Origin: Candidatus Woesearchaeota archaeon | GTDB taxonomy: Archaea > Nanobdellota > Nanobdellia > Woesearchaeales > WJIZ01 | DNA: 28,428 nucleotides | Direction of reading: 5' to 3' | Assembly (NCBI GenBank): GCA_018303575.1 | Contig: JAGVXW010000001.1 | Span: 1-28,428, forward strand | Shown here: in pieces, positions 23,122-28,428 of the stretch | Layout of the letters: each line of letters begins with the position of its first letter | Numbering within the stretch: the stretch's first letter is position 1 | Position numbers and translations under genes: made by a program | The notes under the pieces: generated by a model | What the model saw: only the letters and a program-made list of their open reading frames with translations | Database searches by the model: none | What the model was told of the DNA's origin: nothing

Positions 23122-23177
23122 TCTCAAATGGAATCATCGCTTCGATGCAGAGCATCGGGGTATGGGCCCATTTGAGA
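23122..23177. repeat. Nested hairpins in the convergent gap before rnhB
   Basis: An outer 10-bp perfect stem, tctcaaatgg (23122-23131) with ccatttgaga (23168-23177), encloses an inner hairpin, cgatgc/gcatcg around loop aga (23143-23157), followed by ggggtat. It ends two bases from the rnhB stop codon and may terminate transcription from one or both sides. Confidence 0.55.
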
Positions 23178-23179
23178 AA

Positions 23180-23818
23180 TCAGAATTCCCCCAGACTCTT
23201 CTGGTTCTTGCCATCCAGAGTTTTCTTGTAGGGCTTCCAGCTTTTCCTGAAGATTTCAGGGAACTTCTCGTAATGGCGCTTGAGGAATTCCTGCGTGACG
23301 GGATCGGACATGTAGCCGGAGCCCAGCGGCCCGACCTTTTCCTCGATTTTTTTTATTTCCCTGTCCCGCGTGACTTTCGCCAGGATGGAGGCGGCGCCGA
23401 CGATGGGATAGTTTACGTCCGCCTGATGCTCCATCACGATTTCAGGCTGATACGAAAGCTTGGAAGAGAGATACCTGACATATTGCTTGATGTTGTTGGA
23501 AGGGCAGTCGATGATAACTTTGTCCGGCTTCAGTTCCTCGATGATCTCCGCGGTATGGTCGGCCTCGAGCCAGTTGAGGTTGTGCTTTTTCGACAGCACC
23601 GCCTCGTCTATCTCCGCCGGAGGGATGAGGATAATCTTGTAGGCAGCCGCGGCGGCGATGATCTGGTCAAAGAGCCTTTCCCGCTGGCGGGGCGAGAGCA
23701 TCTTCGAGTCTTTCGCGCCCATCGCCCTGAACTTCTCCTCTTCGCCCATGACGCCCGCCATCACCATCGCGCCTACGATTGGGCCCCTCCCTGCTTCATC
23801 GATGCCGAGGACTTTCAT
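23180..23818 (-). CDS. rnhB: Ribonuclease HII
   Basis: RNase HII cuts RNA in RNA-DNA hybrids and starts removal of single ribonucleotides from DNA. The 212-residue protein opens with VLGIDEAGRGPIVGAMVMAG (Asp7, Glu8 in this numbering), then KDSKMLSPRQRERLF, then VIIDCPSNN (third acidic residue) and EHQADVNYPIVGAASILAKV (fourth). Archaeal RNase HII is about this length, so the gene is complete. I prefer the ATG at 23818, about 27 nt from a TATA-like cttaag; an ATG three codons upstream is possible. The C-terminal tail (KKTLDGKNQKSLGEF) is a plausible though weak PCNA-binding end. Confidence 0.95.
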   Translation of the reverse strand: MKVLGIDEAGRGPIVGAMVMAGVMGEEEKFRAMGAKDSKMLSPRQRERLFDQIIAAAAAYKIILIPPAEIDEAVLSKKHNLNWLEADHTAEIIEELKPDKVIIDCPSNNIKQYVRYLSSKLSYQPEIVMEHQADVNYPIVGAASILAKVTRDREIKKIEEKVGPLGSGYMSDPVTQEFLKRHYEKFPEIFRKSWKPYKKTLDGKNQKSLGEF

Positions 23819-23894
23819 GCATGGCATTTTTTCAAGGGTCTTCTTAAGGTTTGCGCATTTGCGTTAGGTTTTGTTTTCTTCTTCCCCCCATTTC

Positions 23895-24011
23895 AGCGCC
23901 GGCACAGGCGGTGCGACGGGCTTCTGCGGAAGCCCTACTCGGACGACACATACTCACTAGCGTTCGTAGGTTCGCGTCACCGCGAACGAGCGTCCTCGCC
24001 GCACGCTAACG
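23895..24011. repeat. Hairpin-rich mosaic repeat, copy 2
   Basis: The second copy of the block at 12695. Its first 47 bases match copy 1 almost exactly, including hairpin gggcttc/gaagccc with loop tgcg (23918-23935). Positions 23949-23973 match copy 1 in inverted orientation, and a further hairpin gttcgcg/cgcgaac with loop tcac lies at 23970-23987. The closing segment cctcgccgcacgct-x-acg (23994-24011) is shared with 12750-12767. It fills the gap between rnhB and the gene at 24082. Confidence 0.7.
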
Positions 24012-24081
24012 ACAAAGCAGCCAGAATAGCGGGCTTACTCTTTTGCAAAGAATTAAATAGAAAATGACAATCAGGGCCCTC

Positions 24082-24420
24082 ATGCAAGTCATCTGCCACA
24101 CGTGCAAGAAGCCCATCGCGTCGAGGAAGGATCTCGTCACCGCGCAGTATGTCTTTGTCGTGCGCCCATACCATCTGAAATGCTATTCCGAGCGGCTGAA
24201 GTCGTTCCAGACGGTGTTCATCAAGAATTATCCCATCAACGGGCCGTACGGAACGGCGGTGGCGATCATCTCCCCTGTAGGAGCGTTCCTGCTTGGGCTT
24301 TTCGTCGCGTTCATTTCTCTCAGGGATCCGCCCCCTCCTTTTGTCATCGCCATCTGGGTGCTGATCATCGTGCTCGGCGGCGGGCTTCCGGTGCTGTATC
24401 GACGAATTCCTCGTGCGTAA
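24082..24420 (+). CDS. Small zinc-motif membrane protein
   Basis: A 112-residue protein beginning MQVICHTCKKPIASRKDLVT, with a possible treble-clef/LIM-like zinc site made by CHTC and a later HLKC (around residues 5-8 and 31-34). Two hydrophobic segments follow (about 61-80, AIISPVGAFLLGLFVAFISL, and 86-103, FVIAIWVLIIVLGGGLPV). No family is recognised. I use the ATG at 24082 because it lies about 27 nt from the TATA-like gaattaaatag; an ATG six codons upstream is closer to the box than normal. The 3' end overlaps the convergent acetyltransferase gene by 56 bp. Confidence 0.7.
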   Translation: MQVICHTCKKPIASRKDLVTAQYVFVVRPYHLKCYSERLKSFQTVFIKNYPINGPYGTAVAIISPVGAFLLGLFVAFISLRDPPPPFVIAIWVLIIVLGGGLPVLYRRIPRA

Positions 24421-24880
24421 GTTGGCGAGGAGAAGAGACGATGATGTAGGGCACTGGTTTTTTCTCCGGAGAATAGGGCGGCATGACATAGGAAAAGGGG
24501 TTGGCGCGGAGGCCCAAGCGCCCGTAAAATGCAAACCTCCTTTTGGCAAAGTCGTCCGCCGGAAGTTCAGATTCCCCAACGACAATTTTCCCTGAATCAA
24601 TGATGCCTTTGAGAATCTTCTGCCCGTATCCTTTGTCCCTGCAGCTTTCCTTGATCGCGATATGATCGACATACACAAAGCGGGGAAACCTCCATGTTTC
24701 CAGAACACCGATGATTTCATTGCCTTCTATAATCGCTTCCCACCTGTATTCGGGAAGGGCGAAGCGTGGCTTCTGCTGCTCGCGCGTCTGCCTTTGATCG
24801 GGAGGGAAGCCGGCTTCGTAGATCTGCCACGTCGTGGGGAATTCCGGATCGGACCGCGAATGGAGCTTCTTGAGGCGCAT
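24365..24880 (-). CDS. GNAT-family N-acetyltransferase
   Basis: A 171-residue acetyl-CoA-dependent acetyltransferase. The GNAT core is visible: EGNEIIGVLETWRF, then VYVDHIAIKESCRDKGYGQK (acetyl-CoA loop R-x-x-G-x-G), then RRFAFYGRLGLRANPFSYVM, whose FYGRLGL is the usual final motif. Substrate unknown. A ctttttaaagt box lies about 26 nt before the ATG, in a promoter region shared with the divergent endonuclease gene. The C-terminal 19 codons overlap the convergent gene. Confidence 0.87.
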   Translation of the reverse strand: MRLKKLHSRSDPEFPTTWQIYEAGFPPDQRQTREQQKPRFALPEYRWEAIIEGNEIIGVLETWRFPRFVYVDHIAIKESCRDKGYGQKILKGIIDSGKIVVGESELPADDFAKRRFAFYGRLGLRANPFSYVMPPYSPEKKPVPYIIVSSPRQLTHEEFVDTAPEARRRAR

Positions 24881-24901
24881 GGCGAGCGGGGAAAAGCCAG
24901 A

Positions 24902-24953
24902 CTTTAAAAAGCATTGGCACTGGACATCGGATGCGCGCGCGGCCTATAAATAT
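24902..24953. promoter_or_regulatory. Divergent promoters of the GNAT and LAGLIDADG genes
   Basis: actttaaaaag at 24901-24911 serves the minus-strand ATG at 24880. ctataaatat at 24944-24953 lies about 27 nt before the plus-strand ATG at 24975. Confidence 0.5.
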
Positions 24954-24974
24954 CCCGTCTCGCTTCTAACTTTC

Positions 24975-25733
24975 ATGCCTTCCTTGAGCCTTCCGGAATT
25001 AAGTGCGGTTGACAGAAAAAAAGGGCTCTCTTTGCCCACGAGCGTGGATTCCAACCTCGCTTATTTAGTCGGCGTCCTTGCAGGAGATGGAAACATCTTT
25101 GTCAGGAAAAAGAAAAAGGATTACCGCATCAAATGCGTTGGGCATCCCATAGATGAGAAATCCTTCTACGACGACCTTCTTCAAGGGATCTTGCAGAAAA
25201 CATTCAGTATGCATGTACCTATGAAACCTCAGGATAGCAACACGACGTATGGATTCTACATTTATTCAAAAGCGCTTGTCTCTTATTTGACGGAGAATTT
25301 CGGGCTTCCAGTAGGAAAAAAGAAGGACAAGCTGCACATCCCCGCTCTCCTCTTGAACACGCCTTTCGTATTCGACTATCTGAGAGGATTGGCCGATACT
25401 GATTTTTGCATTTCCTTCAAGAAACAGGGAAGCTATCCTTGCATTGCCGGGGGCAGCAATTCGGAAGCGTTCATCAAAGAAATCTCCGCCGTGCTCAAGA
25501 AAGAGGGATTCCGATTTTATGAATGCTATAACTATAAGCTGCTCGACACGCGATTCCGGGAGGGTTATTCGCTTATCAATCGCATCGAGATCGGTGGCTG
25601 GAAGCACCTGGAGAAGTGGATGCGCCTCATTGGTTTCTCGAGTCCCAAGCATCTCAGAAAAATAAAAAGCAGTTGCGGCTTTGAACCGCAACCGCCCAAT
25701 AGCGGGGAGTGGACTTTCCGAAGGGCACCATAA
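24975..25733 (+). CDS. Free-standing LAGLIDADG homing endonuclease
   Basis: A 252-residue DNA endonuclease with two LAGLIDADG helices, so it should act as a monomer. The first is LAYLVGVLAGDGNIF (about residues 31-45) and the second FDYLRGLADTDFCISF (about 133-148); both keep the catalytic-position acidic residue. A C-terminal segment (WKHLEKWMRLIGFSSPKHLRK) fits the family's end. It is not inside a recognisable intron or intein. The last 34 bases of the gene overlap the opposite-strand initiator tRNA, with its stop codon inside that tRNA's second intron. I use the ATG at 24975, placed by the TATA box at 24944. Confidence 0.85.
   Translation: MPSLSLPELSAVDRKKGLSLPTSVDSNLAYLVGVLAGDGNIFVRKKKKDYRIKCVGHPIDEKSFYDDLLQGILQKTFSMHVPMKPQDSNTTYGFYIYSKALVSYLTENFGLPVGKKKDKLHIPALLLNTPFVFDYLRGLADTDFCISFKKQGSYPCIAGGSNSEAFIKEISAVLKKEGFRFYECYNYKLLDTRFREGYSLINRIEIGGWKHLEKWMRLIGFSSPKHLRKIKSSCGFEPQPPNSGEWTFRRAP
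25658..25692 (-). terminator. Terminator-like hairpin after initiator tRNA-Met
   Basis: On the minus strand, gttgcgg/ccgcaac (7 bp) encloses ttcaaag and is followed by tgctttttattttt. It begins eight bases past the tRNA 3' end. The loop mimics a tRNA T loop, but no tRNA body surrounds it. Confidence 0.6.
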
Positions 25734-25746
25734 ACGGTGCCAATCA
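25714..25746 (-). other. tRNA-Met intron 2, T-loop (33 nt)
   Basis: It interrupts the T loop between TTCAAA and T. Its core is a perfect hairpin ggcacc/ggtgcc with loop gtttat. At the junctions the T stem GGTGG/CCACT is the outer helix, TTC/GAA forms a short central helix with an A-G mismatch, and the 3-nt bulges AA^T and AG^T hold the cut sites: a relaxed bulge-helix-bulge motif. Confidence 0.75.
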
Positions 25747-25760
25747 TTTGAACCACCGAC

Positions 25761-25788
25761 TTCCTCTGTAACAGGGTCGCTGAAACAT
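25761..25788 (-). other. tRNA-Met intron 1, variable region (28 nt)
   Basis: It lies between CCCTCAG and GTCGGTGG. Exon CCTC pairs with intron GAGG as the 4-bp central helix, with bulges AG^A and AA^G at the cut sites and a short TGT/ACA inner helix. Removing it restores the standard five-base variable loop AGGTC. Confidence 0.75.
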
Positions 25789-25889
25789 CTGAGGGTTATG
25801 AGCCCTCCGGGCACTCCTGGCTGCCCTACCCCGCTATGCGTTTTGAGGATTGATGCGCGTTTATAAGCGTTGTTGTTGCGGCTCGCAGA

Positions 25890-26132
25890 TCAGCCCTTCA
25901 AAGAAAGGAAATACATCGCGATGATTGTGCTGATCACTGCCAGCACAACGCCGAGCACGATTGCAAGAATGCCCCGCTTCGTGTCGTCCTTCATGACGGC
26001 GATGATGCCGAAGATGACAGCGAGGGGCCCGAAGACGATCGGAAGGACAACCAGCGAAAGGATCGCGAACACGATGCCGAGAGTGCTGTATTTCCTTCCT
26101 GCGGGTTTTGCGGATTCTTTTTGTTTGGCCAT
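25890..26132 (-). CDS. Small two-helix membrane protein (DUF4190-like)
   Basis: An 80-residue protein with a lysine-rich N-terminus (MAKQKESAKPAGRKYSTLGI) and two hydrophobic helices (about 19-46 and 55-76) separated by KDDTKRG. The pattern GIVFAILSLVVLPIVFGPLA, then GIIAVMKDDTKRGILAIVLG, resembles DUF4190-type domains common in small membrane proteins. No function can be assigned. A TATA box (agtatataag on the plus strand, 26155-26164) lies about 27 nt before the ATG. Confidence 0.75.
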   Translation of the reverse strand: MAKQKESAKPAGRKYSTLGIVFAILSLVVLPIVFGPLAVIFGIIAVMKDDTKRGILAIVLGVVLAVISTIIAMYFLSLKG

Positions 26133-26180
26133 TTTAGGGCTCTTTTCGGTTGAAAGTATATAAGATTATGGTGAGAAGGA

Positions 26181-26299
26181 CGCCGCGGGAGGGATTTGAA
26201 CCCTCATATCCTTTCGGAAAAGGGATTTTTGTGGCATTACAGGATTGGCCCGCAAAATTTTTAGCAATCCCTCGCAATACCGGATTATGCGACCGCGGC
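26181..26299 (-). tRNA. tRNA-Ser (GCU) with canonical intron
   Basis: A class II tRNA, 84 nt after removal of a 35-nt intron (26261-26227). The acceptor is GCCGCGG/CCGCGGC with discriminator G73, the serine identity base. The anticodon stem AGGGA/TCCCT encloses TTGCTAA (anticodon GCT). The variable arm is TTTCCGAAAGGATAT with a GAAA-capped stem, and the T arm GAGGG/CCCTC encloses TTCAAAT. No CCA is encoded. The intron sits at position 37/38. A ctttttaaatct promoter box lies about 25 nt upstream. Confidence 0.88.
26227..26261 (-). other. tRNA-Ser intron (35 nt, position 37/38)
   Basis: It starts aaaattttg and can fold as ttttg/caaaa with an inner ggc/gcc. The exact cut is ambiguous by a few A residues. 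The exon-intron helix is TTG/CAA, three pairs. Confidence 0.65.
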
Positions 26300-26402
26300 A
26301 GATGGAAGAAATGTTGGAGATTTAAAAAGGTTTAGGGCAAAAAGAGACACCCCCCATCCCAGAGACCCAGATCCTGCAGATTTGGACACATCGGCAAGTC
26401 AT

Positions 26403-27425
26403 TCAACCGATCACAAGCACGGACTCGATATCCGTCGCCAGTTCCTCAAATTCTGGATTCGCAAGCAATTCATGAACGAGACGCTCCCGGATGTGGGTGA
26501 GCTTTCTTTCATCGGATAATGCCGTCCAAGTTTCGCCGTATTCTTCGACAATCTTGAGAATGCTCCTTGCCAGCAAAGAGGTGATGTATTGGCCCAAGCT
26601 GATTTTCGTCGCAAGCTTCTGGGTGATTTTCCTGTAAATAGCGGTCTCTCGCTCTCCGGGGTTCTTGACGAATGCAACTCCTGGAAAGACCGTATGGCAA
26701 AAGGGCATCGTGGCGTTTGCGAAATACTCGCGGGGCATGTGCTCCAACAGTTTGATAACTGCGTAGAGTGTGTACTTGTCCCCAAAATACAGGATGACCT
26801 TGTCCCTGCGCAGGCCCGCATCGAGAAAGGGCTGGTACGCTTCCATGGGGCCGTGGGAGAGCAGGAACTTGAAGCTGAACACGAATTCCCGATAGCCGCA
26901 GGTGGCGCAAACTATTTCGGAAGAACCGTCAAGCCCTGCCGAGGGGCTTCCGCAATGCGGGCAGTGGAATTGCTGTTTGAAAAGACGTTCGAGAAAATCC
27001 TCGATAAAATGCGAAAAGAGCGGGACGGCGATGTCAAGATAGACACGATAGGCTGATGAGCGGCGGTGTTTCGGATTGACATAGCAGTAGACCCATCCCT
27101 CGGCAGCGTCCTCTTGAACCTGCAATCCCGGCTTGCGCTCTTTGGACAAGACCAGCGCCTGCGCCTTGTGCAGCTCAGTGTTCATGCGCAGGCACATTCC
27201 CTCAAAGCGCTTCACATCCATCCCCAGGCGCGACTGCGCTGCGTAGCGGGAATAGAGTTCCTCTGCCAGGTCATACCCGCGAAACTTGTAGCGTTGCTCT
27301 GCGGTAAGCTTGAGGAATTTTGCTCTGGCCTGCGTATCGTGCGCGTAGACAGAGAGAAGGTCGAGGCAGTCCTTGAGAATCTTCTCGCGATAGCCGTGCA
27401 TCCAGCGCATGATCATCCGCCACAT
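26403..27425 (-). CDS. Unrecognised protein with internal zinc ribbon, possibly HopA1-like
   Basis: A protein of up to 340 residues. The N-terminal 110 residues are helical and charged. From about 112, GWVYCYVNPKHRRSSAYRVY leads into a segment broken by a zinc ribbon (CPHCGS about 155-160, CATCGY about 173-178). After it come KVILYFGDKYTLYAVIKLLE and TMPFCHTVFPGVAFVKNPGE. That layout loosely recalls the HopA1 effector-like domain, but the similarity is weak and from memory. The start is uncertain: ATG codons at 27425, 27416, 27410 and 27401 all follow a TATA-like catttaac. No neighbours suggest a pathway. Confidence 0.65.
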   Translation of the reverse strand: MWRMIMRWMHGYREKILKDCLDLLSVYAHDTQARAKFLKLTAEQRYKFRGYDLAEELYSRYAAQSRLGMDVKRFEGMCLRMNTELHKAQALVLSKERKPGLQVQEDAAEGWVYCYVNPKHRRSSAYRVYLDIAVPLFSHFIEDFLERLFKQQFHCPHCGSPSAGLDGSSEIVCATCGYREFVFSFKFLLSHGPMEAYQPFLDAGLRRDKVILYFGDKYTLYAVIKLLEHMPREYFANATMPFCHTVFPGVAFVKNPGERETAIYRKITQKLATKISLGQYITSLLARSILKIVEEYGETWTALSDERKLTHIRERLVHELLANPEFEELATDIESVLVIG

Positions 27426-27453
27426 AAAGAGTAGTTAAATGTTGCGACGAAAA

Positions 27454-27834
27454 TCATTTCTGAATGTGGGCCTGCAGATAAGCTTCAAGATTGGCGTGCG
27501 GGATAACTTCCTTAAGATTATTCTCGTGATACAGCCCCACGTTCCTTTCGGGAAACCATCTCCCTCGTTCTGCGGGAGCTGGAGCCAATTCATACCCCTC
27601 GCTGGAAATCCTGCTTTCGAAGCCTAAGCTGGCGCAGAGCTAAGCGAATTCATCCGGACTCAGCTGGTTATCGTTTCCCGCCGCAACCCCTTCCGCCTGC
27701 CGGATGGCGCGGGAGATTTCTGAGGATTGCTTGAGATCCTTCCCCCAATAGGCTAGGCCATAGGAGCATCCTCCCACGAAGGCGAGCAACACTGCACATC
27801 CGGCGGCCAATTCAGGCTTGGTTGGCTTTTGCAT
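27454..27834 (-). pseudogene. Small membrane-anchored EF-hand-like protein interrupted by in-frame TAG
   Basis: The frame starts at 27834 with MQKPTKPELAAGCAVLLAFV, a signal/anchor helix with a lipobox-like FVGGC. It then runs to GNDNQLSPDEFA, which resembles an EF-hand loop, and meets TAG at 27640-27642. The same frame continues with sensible protein (LCASLGFESRISSEGYELAP through LEAYLQAHIQK) to TGA at 27454. The full product would be 126 residues. DEF-x-xLC reads like a continuous EF-hand helix, so the TAG probably replaces CAG or AAG. It starts 15 nt after the upstream gene's stop, so the two are likely co-transcribed. Confidence 0.55.
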
Positions 27835-27849
27835 TTCAGTCGGCTCCTT

Positions 27850-28428
27850 TCAAAAATAGAGCACTGCGTTCCCGGGAAGTGCGCGCACGGAACCCATGAC
27901 ATCAGCAGCTGTCAACACCGGCGCCTCGCTTTGCTGAATCCGCAGGGCAGTCCACAGCGCAACGTCGCTTCCGTGCCTTTGGAGAGGAGAATAGCCGGTG
28001 GCGAAGAGAGTCCTCACCTTCTGTTCACCAAAATTATCTACCGCCGCCTTGGTGCGAGAGTCAAATCTAGCGCCAGGAATCTCAATCTCATCGCAACAAA
28101 GGCAGGTTCGCACCACATAGACTCGGTCAATCTTCTCCAACTCTGCGGCGGTGGACTCTGCCATTCTTCTTTCAAGTGGGCTTGCGCCTTCAGGAAGGCT
28201 TTTCGCAGCGTAGGCCCGGTCCATCAACCCTTTGAAAGCGTCGCTTCCCACGACATTAACGTCATCAACTCTAAAATAGCGGAGTGCCTCTTCGAGCGCC
28301 TTAAGCCTTTCGGCGTCATGGTGGTTGAGCCAAGGAACCACCAGCACGCTGCTTGGTCTCAACTCAAAGAGATCTTCAGCAAGATGGCCTATCGTATATT
28401 CGACATCCCGGAATTTTTGCCGCATCAT
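27850..28428 (-). CDS. Unrecognised protein, at right window edge
   Basis: 192 residues are visible. The first codons in the window are two consecutive ATGs (MMRQKFRDVEYTIGHLAEDL), so the start may be here or further upstream beyond the edge. The sequence is soluble and mixed alpha/beta (SSVLVVPWLNHHDAERLKAL, VDDVNVVGSDAFKG, RVYVVRTCLCCDEIEIPGAR, ending RALPGNAVLYF). A Cys cluster CLCC stands out at about residues 109-112. I recognise no family. It is followed after 15 nt by the broken EF-hand-like gene. Confidence 0.6.
   Translation of the reverse strand: MMRQKFRDVEYTIGHLAEDLFELRPSSVLVVPWLNHHDAERLKALEEALRYFRVDDVNVVGSDAFKGLMDRAYAAKSLPEGASPLERRMAESTAAELEKIDRVYVVRTCLCCDEIEIPGARFDSRTKAAVDNFGEQKVRTLFATGYSPLQRHGSDVALWTALRIQQSEAPVLTAADVMGSVRALPGNAVLYF

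Larger units (their letters stand above)
25700..25835 (-). tRNA. Initiator tRNA-Met (CAU) with two introns
   Basis: The exons are 25835-25789, 25760-25747 and 25713-25700 (47+14+14 = 75 nt mature). The spliced product folds fully: acceptor AGCGGGG/CCCCGCT, D stem GGGC/GCCC, anticodon stem GAGGG/CCCTC with loop CTCATAA, variable AGGTC, T arm GGTGG/CCACT around TTCAAAT, and A73. The A1:U72 pair and three consecutive G:C pairs in the anticodon stem mark it as the initiator. Intron 1 (28 nt) is in the variable region and intron 2 (33 nt) in the T loop. A TATA box (cttataaacg type, 25859-25868) lies about 27 nt upstream, and a terminator-like hairpin follows. Confidence 0.9.

Noticed and set aside
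25672..25692. A second tRNA suggested by a T-arm-like stem-loop
   Set aside because: No acceptor, anticodon or D arm surrounds it; it is followed by T-rich sequence and fits a terminator of the initiator tRNA.
26181..26299. tRNA-Ser with a shorter 16-nt intron and a long variable arm
   Set aside because: That fold leaves a mismatched anticodon stem and an unexplained insertion; the 35-nt intron gives a perfect stem and a normal variable arm.
27640..27642. Pyrrolysine-type recoding of TAG
   Set aside because: TAG ends the MgtC-like and transposase genes in this window, and no pyrrolysine tRNA or synthetase is seen; the idea is kept only as a check.
1..28428. CRISPR array or integrated prophage
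   Set aside because: No regularly spaced direct repeats, cas genes, integrase or phage structural genes are visible.

Overview
The window looks archaeal. Most genes have an A/T-rich TATA-type box about 25-30 nt before the start codon and little or no 5' leader. Three tRNA genes carry no encoded CCA, and two of them have introns that fold into (relaxed) bulge-helix-bulge junctions. Archaeal-type proteins are present: NreA with a PCNA-binding tail, an archaeal AlaRS, TrmB-type regulators and an archaeal-style SMC. Compact proteins, an AlaRS that seems to lack its C-terminal globular domain, and tRNA introns outside the anticodon loop suggest a DPANN-type lineage, but no single gene here proves it.

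Layout. 1-2200: end of alaS, an MgtC/SapB membrane protein, a DUF4145-like protein and CsaA. 2200-4020: a nucleotidyltransferase and the repair factor NreA. 4055-11089: the most striking block. Two divergent modules contain one small stand-alone ATP-grasp protein of the PEP-synthase/rifampin-phosphotransferase type, three different proteins that each end in a phosphohistidine swivel domain, an HD hydrolase and two TrmB-like regulators; no PEP/pyruvate TIM-barrel domain is present. 11136-14853: a DHH phosphoesterase, a hypothetical gene behind a long leader, a block of hairpin repeats, and an overlapping response regulator/histidine kinase pair. 15031-17500: tRNA-Gly, a small gene, a complete 1.23-kb insertion sequence flanked by a 9-bp duplication, and a glycosyltransferase. 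17516-21525: a frameshifted small gene, smc, and a tiny AbrB-like gene overlapping the smc start. 21657-24880: a ZIP transporter, an LMW-phosphatase-like protein, structured intergenic repeats, RNase HII, a small zinc/membrane protein and a GNAT acetyltransferase. 24975-28428: a LAGLIDADG endonuclease whose 3' end overlaps an initiator tRNA-Met with two introns, a small membrane protein, an intron-containing tRNA-Ser, a zinc-ribbon protein, a small gene broken by an in-frame amber codon, and an unrecognised gene at the window edge.

How the genes may work together. The ATP-grasp protein keeps the ATP-site residues but has no swivel histidine, while the three swivel proteins have the histidine but no ATP site. 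The simplest reading is a split dikinase in which one phospho-donor subunit serves several acceptor-specific subunits, each with its own helical substrate domain, under two divergent TrmB-type regulators that share a candidate operator. The substrate is unknown. The hairpin repeats, the recent IS, the free-standing endonuclease and the intron-rich tRNAs suggest a genome with active small mobile or structured elements.
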